This document shows, in pieces, positions 23,806 to 32,706 of a stretch of 64,000 nt of DNA; position 1 is the stretch's first letter, and each line of letters opens with the position of its first letter. The stretch covers positions 41,321 to 105,320 of the forward strand of contig JANNXJ010000032.1 of the NCBI GenBank assembly GCA_031409515.1, given 5' to 3'. Origin of the DNA: SHZI01 sp031409515. Its GTDB lineage: Bacteria > Pseudomonadota > Gammaproteobacteria > Steroidobacterales > GCA-2729495. Below the pieces are notes generated by a model, which had not been told where the DNA came from, made no database searches, and worked only from the letters and a program-made list of their open reading frames with translations. Both the position numbers and the translations under genes were made by a program.

Positions 23806-24288
23806 TCAGTACTCAGGGTCGGGCTCCCGCGCCGATCCCGGGCGGACCGGTGGCGCCTGCCGCTGGGCCAGCTGGCCGAGGACGTCGGACACCATCGTCA
23901 GCCCTGGCGCGTCCCCATACTGGTGCTTCAGGTCGGCCAGGTAGGTGGTGACGAAGTTGAGACGCTCAGCGAGACCGATCGCCACGAGGTGGGTGATGGC
24001 AGGGTCGCGCCTCAACAGCCCCTGCCCATCGCCTGCATGGCGCAACACACTGGGCTGCGTGGCCACGACGGTGGCGCTGAATGCAGTGCCAAGCAGCACC
24101 GAGATCTCCCCCACGATGGCGCCCGGTCCCGTGATGGTATTCACCCGCACGCCCCCTTTCCGCACCTCCAGGGCTCCCGACACCAGTACCCAGAGGCCAC
24201 CGGCCGCGCCGCCTTCGTGGACCAGGACATCGCCGGGCGCGAAGCTGAGTTCCGGGAGGTCAGCCGACAGGGCGAGCATGGTCACCAT
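23806..24288 (-). CDS. cyclic nucleotide-binding (CNB) domain protein
   Basis: 160 residues, essentially one Crp-type beta-roll: LSFAPGDVLVHEGGAAGGLWVLVSGALEV, then the phosphate-binding-cassette region GPGAIVGEISVLLGTAFSATVVA. The usual Arg after the G-E of the cassette is not in its exact place, so ligand binding is uncertain. No helix-turn-helix follows; the tail is helical then Pro/Arg-rich. It therefore seems to be a signalling or docking protein rather than a regulator. It is followed by the metallophosphoesterase gene. Confidence 0.82.
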   Translation of the reverse strand: MVTMLALSADLPELSFAPGDVLVHEGGAAGGLWVLVSGALEVRKGGVRVNTITGPGAIVGEISVLLGTAFSATVVATQPSVLRHAGDGQGLLRRDPAITHLVAIGLAERLNFVTTYLADLKHQYGDAPGLTMVSDVLGQLAQRQAPPVRPGSAREPDPEY

Positions 24289-24505
24289 GCGCAGGCACAG
24301 TGCCCGCAGCGGCCGGACACCGCTGCCCGGACGACTCCGGTACCGTCAGCGCTCCACTTCGGTGCACTTCTGCTCACATCAGCTTCATTTATGGTCACAA
24401 CCTGCTCCGTGGCGGCCTGCCGGATCCGCGTCGTACCGGGCTGGCCGTCCGCCTGTGAATCCGTCCAGTGCAGGCCCTGCAAGTTTTGGCCCAGAATGCA
24501 GCCAG

Positions 24506-25003
24506 CTACCGGATCCGGACCCCCTCCCGCTCGAGGAGCTTCCGTTTCCGGTCGAGCCCGCCGGCATAGCCAGTCAGCGCGCCGTCGCGGCCGAGCACCC
24601 GGTGACAGGGCACGATGATCGATACCGGGTTCCGGCCGATCGCTGCGCCCGCGGCCCGGGCCGCTACCGGCGAGCCCGCCAGCGCGGCGATGGCGGCGTA
24701 GGAACTCGTGCAGCCGGGCCGGATCTTCAGCAGCGCCCGCCAGACCTGCCGCTGAAAGTCCGTGCCCTGCAGATCCAGCGGCACCGTGAATCCGGCGTCG
24801 GCGCCTCGCCAGTAGGCGGTCAGCTCGTGGCGAACCTGGACAAGCAAGGGATGGCGCGGATTCTCCGGCACCACCAGCCGCCCCGGGTGATGGGCCTGCC
24901 CGTCGAACCACAGGCCCGCGAGACCCTGATCAGTGACGGCAGCCGTCAACGTTCCCAGGGGCGATTCGAGGCGCGACTGGGCCACCAGTCCGTGTATTCC
25001 CAT
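24506..25003 (-). CDS. ogt: methylated-DNA--[protein]-cysteine S-methyltransferase
   Basis: 165 residues from ATG 25003, with GGAGA 8 bases upstream. It is a suicide enzyme removing O6-alkylguanine from DNA. Motifs: GTDFQRQVWRALLKIRPG, SYAAIAALAGSPVAARAAGAAIGRNP and the active site IIVPCHRVLGRDGALTGYAGGLDRKRKLLEREG (Cys in PCHR). It starts 2 bases after the stop of the Ada/AlkA fusion gene, so the two form an alkylation-repair operon. Together they contain all activities of Ada split over two proteins. Confidence 0.95.
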   Translation of the reverse strand: MGIHGLVAQSRLESPLGTLTAAVTDQGLAGLWFDGQAHHPGRLVVPENPRHPLLVQVRHELTAYWRGADAGFTVPLDLQGTDFQRQVWRALLKIRPGCTSSYAAIAALAGSPVAARAAGAAIGRNPVSIIVPCHRVLGRDGALTGYAGGLDRKRKLLEREGVRIR

Positions 25004-25005
25004 GT

Positions 25006-26472
25006 TCACTTCTCCAGTTTCTGCCACAGACGCAGCACCGCATAAGATCGCCAGGGGCGCCAGTTCTCTGCCAGCGCCAGCGCCCGCCGGACATCCCGGG
25101 TGCCCAGGGCATTCAGCACGCCGATATCGCTGGCGGGAAAGGCGTCGGGCCAGGCCAGGGCGCGCATCGCGATCAGCTCAGTGGTCCAGTCGCCGATGCC
25201 CGGGAGCGCCCGCAGCGCAGCCAGCGTCGCGGTCAACGGCGCTCCCCGGTGCAGAAGGATGCGGCCTTCCGCCACGGCGGTAGCGAGTGCCTGCAGCGCG
25301 CCCACCCGCTGGCGCACGATGCCGAGCCTGCCCAGCGCGTCGGGACGCGCAGTGGCCAGCGTCGCAGCGTCCGGGAACAGGCGGTGGAGGTCGGGGAACG
25401 GCGTTGCGAGTGGGGTGCCGAAGCGCTCGACCAGGCGCAGGGTGAGCGTTCGCGCGGCGGCCACGCTGACCTGCTGGCCGAGAATCACGCGAACCGCGAT
25501 CTCGAAGCCAGCCATGCCGCCCGGGACGCGGATGCCCGGCACGGGCCCGGCCGGCACATCGGCCAGAGCCGGGTCGATCTGCGCCGGGTCGGCATCCAGA
25601 TCGAGGGTCTGGCGCAGCCGCTGGAGGATCGTCCCGAGCGCTGGCAGCAGCGTCGAGGCGAGCTGCAGTTCCACTTCGTCGCGACCCGCCACGAACCGGG
25701 CCGCCAGCCAGCCGGCCCGGGCCGTGCCCTGGTGCGTCAACGCCAGCGTCCGCCGCAGTGTCCGGCCCTCAACCACATCTACGCCAGGCAGAGCCCGCGC
25801 CGCGAAAAAGCGCAGCACGCCCGCGACGTCATAGGGCGGGCGGTAGGCCAGACGCAGCGTCACGAGCTCCTGCAGGGCTTTGGTCTTCCCTTCCTTCCGC
25901 AGCGCCGTGGGACTGAGCCTGTAGCGGGTGAGAAATGCAGCATTGAAGCGTCGCAGGCTGGCAAACCCGCTGGCTGCTGCCACCCGCGTGACCGGCAAGG
26001 GCGTGTCGGTGAGCAGCTGCTTGGCCAGCAGCAGTCGCTGCGTGGTGAGGAAGTCGATCGGCGCCACCCCGTAGGCGTCACAGAAGATCCGCCGCAGGTG
26101 ACGGTCCGTGACCCCCAGCCTGCTGGCCACGTCCGGCAGGTAAAGATCATCCCCGTCGCTCGCACCCTGCTCGAGCATACGAGCTGCCTGGCCGGCGAGG
26201 GCCCGGGACGAGTCCACAAGCGACAGTCCCGGCGCCAGCTCCGGCCGGCACCGGAGGCAGGGCCGAAAGCCCGCTTGCTCCGCCGCTGCTGCCAGCCGGA
26301 AAAACCGGCAGTTGCTCCGCCTGGGCGTGCGGACGCGACAGACGGGCCGGCAATAGATACGCGTTGAGGTCACACCCACGAAGATCCGCCCGTCGAAGCG
26401 GGCATCGTGGGCGACCAGGGCCCGGTAGTAGCGCTCGCCCTCGGGATCAGGCCTGGGGTTACTGGGTGACAT
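25006..26472 (-). CDS. Ada-type zinc/AraC regulator fused to AlkA DNA-3-methyladenine glycosylase
   Basis: 488 residues from ATG 26472, chosen because the Ada zinc domain begins at once. Order: Ada N-terminal zinc domain (about 10-85, Cys ligands in YCRPVC, RSNCRFF, FRPCLRC), AraC-type HTH (about 95-190, SRLGVTDRHLRRIFCDAYGVAP), AlkA N-terminal domain (about 205-290), and the HhH-GPD glycosylase domain (AALRALPGIGDWTTELIAMRAL with catalytic Asp in FPASDIGVLNAL). It senses methyl phosphotriesters and excises 3-methyladenine. The Ada methyltransferase domain is absent and supplied by the next gene. Confidence 0.93.
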   Translation of the reverse strand: MSPSNPRPDPEGERYYRALVAHDARFDGRIFVGVTSTRIYCRPVCRVRTPRRSNCRFFRLAAAAEQAGFRPCLRCRPELAPGLSLVDSSRALAGQAARMLEQGASDGDDLYLPDVASRLGVTDRHLRRIFCDAYGVAPIDFLTTQRLLLAKQLLTDTPLPVTRVAAASGFASLRRFNAAFLTRYRLSPTALRKEGKTKALQELVTLRLAYRPPYDVAGVLRFFAARALPGVDVVEGRTLRRTLALTHQGTARAGWLAARFVAGRDEVELQLASTLLPALGTILQRLRQTLDLDADPAQIDPALADVPAGPVPGIRVPGGMAGFEIAVRVILGQQVSVAAARTLTLRLVERFGTPLATPFPDLHRLFPDAATLATARPDALGRLGIVRQRVGALQALATAVAEGRILLHRGAPLTATLAALRALPGIGDWTTELIAMRALAWPDAFPASDIGVLNALGTRDVRRALALAENWRPWRSYAVLRLWQKLEK

Positions 26473-26566
26473 GGCCGGCATTATGCGCAGGGGGAACTTC
26501 CCCATACTCGCCGTTTTCGGACCTGTGAACGCCATGGTAGCCTCGCTGACTACCTGGAGATAGCGC

Positions 26567-27022
26567 ATGACCGCCTTTACTACCACCTGCGAGGTGCGCT
26601 GGGCTGATCTGGATCCCAACGGCCATGCCCGGCACACGGCATTCATGGACTGGGCGACCCACAGCCGTCTGGCTGCCTTTGCCTCGGTGGGGATGACGAT
26701 GGCCGTCTTCCAGCAACTGGGCGTGGGTCCCGTCGTTTTCCGCGAGGAGACGGATTATCTGCGGGAGGTCTCCGGCGAAGACCAGATCACTATCGCTATG
26801 GAGTTCACCGGCGCATCCCCGGACTGGAAGCACTGGCGGATCCGGCACGTCCTGACCCGGCAGGACGGCGTGCACTGCGCCACCGTGGTGGTCCGCGGCG
26901 CCTGGTTGAATGTGCGGGAGCGCAAGGTAATGGTGCCTCCCGAGCGCCTCGCCCAGGCCTGCCAGGCCCTGCCCAGAGCGGCGGACTTTGAGGTTATTGA
27001 GCGGGGCAGTCGCCAGGTCTGA
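26567..27022 (+). CDS. acyl-CoA thioesterase-like hot-dog protein (4HBT family)
   Basis: 151 residues with the 4-hydroxybenzoyl-CoA thioesterase pattern CEVRWADLDPNGHARHTAFMDW: a D-x-x-G/N-H active-site loop near the N-terminus, then VFREETDYLREVSGEDQITIAMEF. These enzymes hydrolyse acyl- or aryl-CoA. It is divergent from the Ada/AlkA gene (94-base gap) and ends 18 bases before the MerR-type promoter of the P-type ATPase. The substrate is unknown. Confidence 0.85.
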   Translation: MTAFTTTCEVRWADLDPNGHARHTAFMDWATHSRLAAFASVGMTMAVFQQLGVGPVVFREETDYLREVSGEDQITIAMEFTGASPDWKHWRIRHVLTRQDGVHCATVVVRGAWLNVRERKVMVPPERLAQACQALPRAADFEVIERGSRQV

Positions 27023-27040
27023 TTTGTAGCGCGGCTGCCC

Positions 27041-27072
27041 TTGACCTTGAAGTCATCTTCAAGGTGCACCAT
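27041..27072 (+). promoter_or_regulatory. MerR-type promoter/operator for the P-type ATPase
   Basis: -35 TTGACC at 27041-27046, a 19-20 bp spacer filled by the perfect dyad ACCTTGAAG-N4-CTTCAAGGT (27044-27065), then a weak -10 near CACCAT (27067-27072). Layout and dyad match the site at 22084-22115, pointing to the MerR encoded at 22136. Confidence 0.78.
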
Positions 27073-27119
27073 CTCTCCTCAGAGTCCGGGAATTCGGGGC
27101 TCTCCGGGAGTTGATGCCG

Positions 27120-29387
27120 ATGAATGCCACCGTTGCGCCTGCCCTGCGCCTGAAGATCCAGGGAATGGACTGCGGCAGTTGTGCCCAGACCATCGAGCAG
27201 GCCGTGCGCACCGTCCCCGGGATCGCCACGGTCCGCGTCGACTTCACGACTGAGACGCTGGAGGCCACCGGTTCGGCAACCCGGGACCAGATCGAGGCCC
27301 GGGTCAAAGTCCTCGGCTACCAGATCGCCGATAGCGCAACTCCAAAGCAGGCGCCACGCCCGGAACTGCTCGGGCTGGGCGGCTTTCTGCGTTTTCTCGC
27401 CGCTGAGCGCCGCACGCAGATTGCCCTCGCCGCCTTCACCCTGATCATCGCCGCCGCGCTTCTTGGTCCCGCCTTCGGGCCGGCACTGATCGAGGCTGTG
27501 CTGCTCGCGACGGTGGTCGTAGTCGGCGCCCCGATTCTCTTCAAGGGCCTGCGCTCCCTCTTCGTGGCGCGCCGGGTAACCATTGATCTGCTCATGGGTA
27601 TCGCCACCGTCGGTGCGGTGGCGATCGGAGAAACCGGGGAAGCCGCCGCGGTAGTCCTGTTGTTTACCCTGGGCGAGGCGCTGGAAGCCTACAGCGCGGA
27701 GCGGTCCCGGGATGCACTGCGGAGTCTGCTGTCCCTGCAGCCGGATGAAGCCACGGTGCTGGAAGCCCACGCCGAGAGTCACGGACACGCTGACCACGAG
27801 CACGCCACCCCCGCGCCGGTTGCCGCCCTGCACTTCCACCAGCGGCGACTGCCGACGGCATCTGTCCCGGTGGGAGCCCACATCCTGGTCCGCCCCGGTG
27901 AGCGCGTGCCGCTCGATGGGCGAATTCTTGAGGGCAGTTCCAGCATCAATCAGGCCGCGGTGACCGGCGAGAGCATGCCCGTGGACCGGACGGTCGGCGA
28001 TGAAGTACTGGCGGGCACCGTCAATGGCCCCGGCGCTCTGACCGTGGAGGTCCTGCGGCCAGCGGGCCTGTCCACCGTGACCCGCATTGCGCAGATGGTG
28101 GAACGGGCGCTGTCCCAGCGCACGCCGGAAGAGCGCTTCATCGACCGCTTCGCCCGCTGGTACACACCGCTCGTCGTGGTGCTCGCCGCCCTGCTGGTTG
28201 CGATCCCGGTGCTCGCCTTCGGCCAGCCCTTTCTGGATCTTGCGGATGGCACCCGGGGCTGGCTCTACCGGGGCCTCGCGCTGCTGATCATCGCCTGCCC
28301 CTGTGCGCTGATCATCAGCATCCCGGTCACGGTGGTCAGCGCACTCGCGCGGCTCGCCCAGCTGGGTGTGCTGGTCAAGGGTGGTGCCCAGCTGGACCGC
28401 CTCGCGAGAGTGAACATCATTGCTTTCGACAAAACCGGCACCCTCACTGCGGGCCGGCCGGCCGTTACGGCAGTCCGCGGCAAGGACTGCGCCCACCCGC
28501 TCGCTGCGAATGACGACTGCGGCACCTGCGAAGAGGTGGTCGCCGTCGCGGCGACGGTGGAAACCTCCTCGGAGCACCCGCTGGCCCAGGCCGTCGTGGC
28601 CTCCGCCCAGAGCCGTGGCGTGGCGAATCGCCTGCCCCAGGCCGCGAACATCACCGCACACATGGGTCGCGGCGTGTCCGGGGACCTGGCCGGTGAGCGC
28701 GTCTCTGTCGGCACCCATGAGCTTTTTGCCCACGGCGACGACTGCGTTGACCAGGTCTGCGCCGGGGCGGCCGGCCTGCAGTCCACGGGCAAAACCGTGA
28801 TGCTCGTTGGCCGGGGGGCCACCATGGTGGGGTACATCGGCGTCGAGGATGAACCGCGGCCGGCCAGCCAGGCGGCATTGCGGGAACTCCACGCCCTCGA
28901 CCCCCAACTCAGGACGGTCATGCTCACCGGGGACAACCTTAACGTGGCGGAGTCCATCGCGAAGCAGATTGGCGGCATCGACGAGGTGCGGGCCGGCCTG
29001 CTGCCGGAACACAAGCTCCGTGTCGTTCGCGAGCTGCAGGCCCACGGTACGGTGGCCATGGTCGGTGACGGCATCAACGACGCGCCAGCGCTGGCCCAGG
29101 CGGACGTCGGCATTGCCATGGGCGGCGGCGGCACGGCCCAGGCCATGGAGACCGCCGACGTGGTGCTGATGCAGGACAACCTGCACGCCATCGCCACCGC
29201 GCTGCGCATCAGCCGCCTGGCGCGCCGGGTAGTCAAGCAGAACATCGCACTGAGCCTCGGCCTGAAGCTGGCCGTGCTCGGGCTGGCCATTCCGGGACTC
29301 GCCAGTCTCTGGCTCGCCGTGCTTGCCGACGTGGGCGCCACGCTGGTGGTCACCCTGAACGGGATGCGGATGCTGCGGGCGCGGTAA
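27120..29387 (+). CDS. zntA: P1B-2-type heavy-metal (Zn/Cd/Pb) translocating ATPase
   Basis: About 755 residues; ATG 27120 is preferred because GGGAG lies 9 bases upstream. One N-terminal HMA domain (KIQGMDCGSCAQTIEQ, CxxC ligands). The actuator motif is TGES, the ion-pore motif is ACPCAL, the phosphorylated Asp (about 437) is in DKTGTLT, the HP motif is SSEHPLAQ, and the hinge is VGDGINDAPAL. The last two helices contain NIALSLGLKLAV and LADVGATLVVTLN, with the Lys and Asp typical of Zn/Cd/Pb pumps. Unusual is a His-rich insert between the first helices and the actuator domain (about 215-228, EAHAESHGHADHEHA). The operator links it to the MerR at 22136. Confidence 0.93.
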   Translation: MNATVAPALRLKIQGMDCGSCAQTIEQAVRTVPGIATVRVDFTTETLEATGSATRDQIEARVKVLGYQIADSATPKQAPRPELLGLGGFLRFLAAERRTQIALAAFTLIIAAALLGPAFGPALIEAVLLATVVVVGAPILFKGLRSLFVARRVTIDLLMGIATVGAVAIGETGEAAAVVLLFTLGEALEAYSAERSRDALRSLLSLQPDEATVLEAHAESHGHADHEHATPAPVAALHFHQRRLPTASVPVGAHILVRPGERVPLDGRILEGSSSINQAAVTGESMPVDRTVGDEVLAGTVNGPGALTVEVLRPAGLSTVTRIAQMVERALSQRTPEERFIDRFARWYTPLVVVLAALLVAIPVLAFGQPFLDLADGTRGWLYRGLALLIIACPCALIISIPVTVVSALARLAQLGVLVKGGAQLDRLARVNIIAFDKTGTLTAGRPAVTAVRGKDCAHPLAANDDCGTCEEVVAVAATVETSSEHPLAQAVVASAQSRGVANRLPQAANITAHMGRGVSGDLAGERVSVGTHELFAHGDDCVDQVCAGAAGLQSTGKTVMLVGRGATMVGYIGVEDEPRPASQAALRELHALDPQLRTVMLTGDNLNVAESIAKQIGGIDEVRAGLLPEHKLRVVRELQAHGTVAMVGDGINDAPALAQADVGIAMGGGGTAQAMETADVVLMQDNLHAIATALRISRLARRVVKQNIALSLGLKLAVLGLAIPGLASLWLAVLADVGATLVVTLNGMRMLRAR

Positions 29388-29436
29388 CGCGGTCTATACT
29401 CCCCCTGTCAGGGTTGGGCGCTTCGGGGGAGGCACT

Positions 29437-31458
29437 ATGCTCAGATCTCGTGCTCTTGCCTTGCTCAGCAGCCTTCTGCTGCCGCTCCACTTCCAGACGG
29501 TGGTTGCCGCGCCGGAAGCCAGCCTGTTTGCGGCGCTTCCCCACACCGCTGCCGTCGAAATTTCCCCGAATGGCCGATACGTGGCGGCCAAGACGTACAT
29601 CAACGGCCAGTACATGCTGGTGATCTACGACCTCGACAGCGAAGGCAAGACCAAGCCCGTCATCGCCAGCCCGAAGGACCTGGAGGTCAACTGGCTGCGC
29701 TGGAAAAGCGATGACCGGTTGCTGGTCAGTCTCCAGTACGCTGCACGCCGCTACGGCACGGCAAGCGTTGAGCGGCGGCTCTTCGCCCTGAATCCCGACG
29801 GCTCGGATATCAAGCTCCTGGTCCCTGCGCCAAAGGACAGCAAGACCGGCAAGGCTTTCAACGTCGTGCAGATTGCCGATCAGGTGGTGGATTTTCTGCC
29901 GGACGACCCGAAACACATACTGATGCAATTCAACCCGGAAGACCCGCGCTTGCCACGCATCTACCGTGTCGACGTTTACACGGCTATGCGTGGGGTCATC
30001 CAGGGTGGCGCGGCTGATGTGGTCGACTGGACGACGGATCAACAGGGACGGCCGCGTCTGGGCTACGCCCTCGATGACCAGAAGATGGAGGAACAATATC
30101 TCTACCGGGGCCCCGACCAGAAATCCTGGGACGTGCTCTGGACACGCGCGCTGGACGATGGCGCCACCTTTTCTACCGTGCTGTTCGACCGGGATGACCC
30201 GGATGTTGCCTGGGTACTCTCCAACCATGAGGCTAGAACGACCGGCTTGTATCGCTACCGCTTCAGCACCCGGGAGTTTATCGAGAAACTGTTCCTGCAC
30301 CCTGAAGTAGACGTCGACAATGTGATTCTCGACCCCCTGAAGCGCCGGGTTGTTGGCGTGAGGTACACCGTCGCCGACAGCAAGGTGCAGTGGTTCGACC
30401 CCCAGGTAACGGCACTCTTCGAGGAGGTTCGTCTCCGGATCGCTGCGAAGCACGTCTATATCGGCGCCTGGAGTGCTGATTACCGCCGCGTGATCTTTTA
30501 CGGTGAGTCCCCGGATCTCCCGGGCCGCTATTACCTCTACGAACGGAGTTCCGGCAAGTTGCGCTACTTCGACTATGCCTACCCGGGACTCGAAAAGATC
30601 CCGATGGCCCCGATGCGCGCTACCAGTTACAGGGCCAGGGATGGCCTGGAGATCCCGGCCTACCTGAGCCTGCCGGTCGGCATCGGGGCCAGACCTGAGC
30701 GGCCGCTACCGGCCATCGTCATGCCCCACGGGGGGCCGTGGGCCCGGGACTTCTCTTCTTTCGATCCATTGGTGCAGCTGTTTACGAGCCGGGGCTATGC
30801 CGTGTTGCAGATGAACTATCGGGGCTCAGCTGGCTACGGCAGCGAGTTTCTGGGTGCCGGCCATCGCGGGTGGGGCAAGGCCATGCAGGACGATGTCACC
30901 GACGGCACCCGCTGGCTGGCTGCCGAGGGAATCGCAGACCCGAAGCGAACGTGCATTGTGGGCTGGTCCTACGGCGGCTACGCAGCGCTGATGGGGGCCG
31001 TGAAGGAGCCGGACCTTTATTCCTGCGCCGTCAGCATTGCCGGAGTGAGCGACCTGCGGGCCCTGATCGCCTCAAAGCGCAATTACCTCAACGGCCGGAT
31101 CGGGACCGCGCGGATCGGCGATCTCTGGAAGGACCGGAAATCACTGGACGAGAACTCACCAGTGAATGGCGCGGCGCGCATCAAGGTGCCAGTGCTGCTG
31201 GCCCACGGCACCAAGGATCGCGTGGTTCCTATACAGCAAACGGAGGCGATGGCAGCGGCCCTGAAAGCCGCTGGCAAGTCCTTCCAGTACGTGGAACTGG
31301 AAGACGCCGATCACTCCGTAATGCGGGGCCCTGAGCGGGCAAAACTCTTCACCACCGTGGATGAATTCGTGATGGGTAGTCTCGGCACGCCGGAGTCCGT
31401 GCCCGGGCCTATACCTGAGCCCGGACCCCCGCTGGCTGCCGCGGATCCGGCACATTGA
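29437..31458 (+). CDS. S9-family serine peptidase (prolyl oligopeptidase / acylaminoacyl peptidase type)
   Basis: 673 residues with an N-terminal signal sequence (MLRSRALALLSSLLLPLHFQTVVAAPE). A beta-propeller part (about 30-400) is followed by an alpha/beta-hydrolase domain: LPAIVMPHGGPWARD, Ser in GWSYGGYAALMG, Asp in HGTKDRVVP and His in EDADHSV. It is likely a periplasmic peptidase for short peptides. Its last 50 bases overlap the 3' end of the convergent MFS gene. Confidence 0.93.
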   Translation: MLRSRALALLSSLLLPLHFQTVVAAPEASLFAALPHTAAVEISPNGRYVAAKTYINGQYMLVIYDLDSEGKTKPVIASPKDLEVNWLRWKSDDRLLVSLQYAARRYGTASVERRLFALNPDGSDIKLLVPAPKDSKTGKAFNVVQIADQVVDFLPDDPKHILMQFNPEDPRLPRIYRVDVYTAMRGVIQGGAADVVDWTTDQQGRPRLGYALDDQKMEEQYLYRGPDQKSWDVLWTRALDDGATFSTVLFDRDDPDVAWVLSNHEARTTGLYRYRFSTREFIEKLFLHPEVDVDNVILDPLKRRVVGVRYTVADSKVQWFDPQVTALFEEVRLRIAAKHVYIGAWSADYRRVIFYGESPDLPGRYYLYERSSGKLRYFDYAYPGLEKIPMAPMRATSYRARDGLEIPAYLSLPVGIGARPERPLPAIVMPHGGPWARDFSSFDPLVQLFTSRGYAVLQMNYRGSAGYGSEFLGAGHRGWGKAMQDDVTDGTRWLAAEGIADPKRTCIVGWSYGGYAALMGAVKEPDLYSCAVSIAGVSDLRALIASKRNYLNGRIGTARIGDLWKDRKSLDENSPVNGAARIKVPVLLAHGTKDRVVPIQQTEAMAAALKAAGKSFQYVELEDADHSVMRGPERAKLFTTVDEFVMGSLGTPESVPGPIPEPGPPLAAADPAH

Positions 31459-32629
31459 CGAACAGGAACCAGATGCCAACGAGGGCCGTCAGCACCGCGC
31501 CGCCCAGCATCGGCGAGACCGGCGCCACGCCGTAGACGAGGCCGCAGAGAATCGGGCCGAAGATCATGCCGACGGTGGGCGCCGCGGACAGCAGTCCGGC
31601 GACAGCGCCCTGCTCTTCACGTTCCACGCTGAGACTGCCGGCGGCGTTGAGTCCCGGCGCCGTGAAGCCAAAGCTGAGTCCGAACAGACCATAACCCGCG
31701 TACAGCGAAATCACGCCCGGACCGAAGGCGAGCAGCAGCAGGGCTGCGGTCATCACGGCGAAGCCGGTCTTCAGCATGGTGGACGGCGAGGCCTTCCAGC
31801 GCTGCAGGACCACCGCCTGGACGAACACCGTGACGAAGGCCATGGAGAGCATCGCCAGCATCATCGTCCGCTGGGCAGCAGTGGTGTCCGTGACGCCAAA
31901 GCGGTCTGCAATGTAGGCCGCAGTCACCGTCTGCACGCCGGTGAAGGTCCCGAACACCACGACCCAGCCCACGAGGTACGGGAAGATGCGCGGGTCCGTG
32001 ATCCGGAGCCGCAGATCCTGGGCGGCATCAGCGCGCCGGGGCGGTTCCGGCAGGGCCACATAGGCCCAGACGCCGGCGGCCAGAGCCAGGCCAGCGGCGG
32101 CATACATTGGAAACAAGGGGCTGATGACGGCCAGCGCGCCACCAAAGGCCGGGCCAATGATGGTGCCAAGGCCCCCGGACATCGCGACCAGCGCCATCCC
32201 GGAGGACCGGGACTGCTCATCCGTGGTGTCCGCGATGTAGGCCGTGGCCGCGGGGTTGATCCCGCCGACGACCAGTCCGTAGGCCATGCGTAACACGAGC
32301 AGCAGGGCAAACAGTGAACCTGCGCTCACGATGCCCATCAGGCCCAGCTGTACGCCAAAGGCGAGCAGCCCATAGCCCACGGCATAGCCGGCGAGGCCAA
32401 TCAGGTAGACCGTCCGCCGGCCCAGCCGCTGACTGGCCCTGCCCCAGCGGGGCGCCGAGAACGCCAGCATGACGTTGGACGCCGCGATGATGAACCCAAG
32501 CTGCCCGGTCGAGATATCGAGCTTCAGGGCCAGCGGCGCGAAAATCACGAAGAGTAGCGACTGGCCCATCCCGTAAGTGATGAGACCGACGAGCAGGATC
32601 AGCCGATCCCGCGGCAATGCATTGGCCAC
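31409..32629 (-). CDS. MFS transporter (12-helix, drug-efflux-like)
   Basis: 406 residues, strongly hydrophobic, with about 12 predicted helices in two halves. MFS motif A is seen after helix 2 as RWGRASQRLGRRTVYLIGL, and a motif-C-like segment is MSGGLGTIIGPAFGGAL. It resembles TetA/MdtG-type antiporters, but the substrate is not predictable. It is downstream of aceK on the same strand with a 77-base gap and converges with the S9 peptidase. Confidence 0.88.
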   Translation of the reverse strand: MANALPRDRLILLVGLITYGMGQSLLFVIFAPLALKLDISTGQLGFIIAASNVMLAFSAPRWGRASQRLGRRTVYLIGLAGYAVGYGLLAFGVQLGLMGIVSAGSLFALLLVLRMAYGLVVGGINPAATAYIADTTDEQSRSSGMALVAMSGGLGTIIGPAFGGALAVISPLFPMYAAAGLALAAGVWAYVALPEPPRRADAAQDLRLRITDPRIFPYLVGWVVVFGTFTGVQTVTAAYIADRFGVTDTTAAQRTMMLAMLSMAFVTVFVQAVVLQRWKASPSTMLKTGFAVMTAALLLLAFGPGVISLYAGYGLFGLSFGFTAPGLNAAGSLSVEREEQGAVAGLLSAAPTVGMIFGPILCGLVYGVAPVSPMLGGAVLTALVGIWFLFVNVPDPRQPAGVRAQV

Positions 32630-32706
32630 CGATGACTCCCGAAGACTCCAGCGGACGGGCCAGGGCTGGGCCGCGCCGGTCGCTAGGATAAGCGAATTCC
32701 GACGAG

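Noticed and set aside
22963..24618. 551-codon frame on the plus strand over the phosphoesterase and CNB genes
   Set aside because: Low-complexity Arg/Gly/Pro-rich translation; the minus-strand genes have full catalytic motifs.
26994..29186. Long open frame (730 codons) antisense to the P-type ATPase gene
   Set aside because: It mirrors the codon structure of a certain P-type ATPase gene; no signal, start site or similarity of its own.
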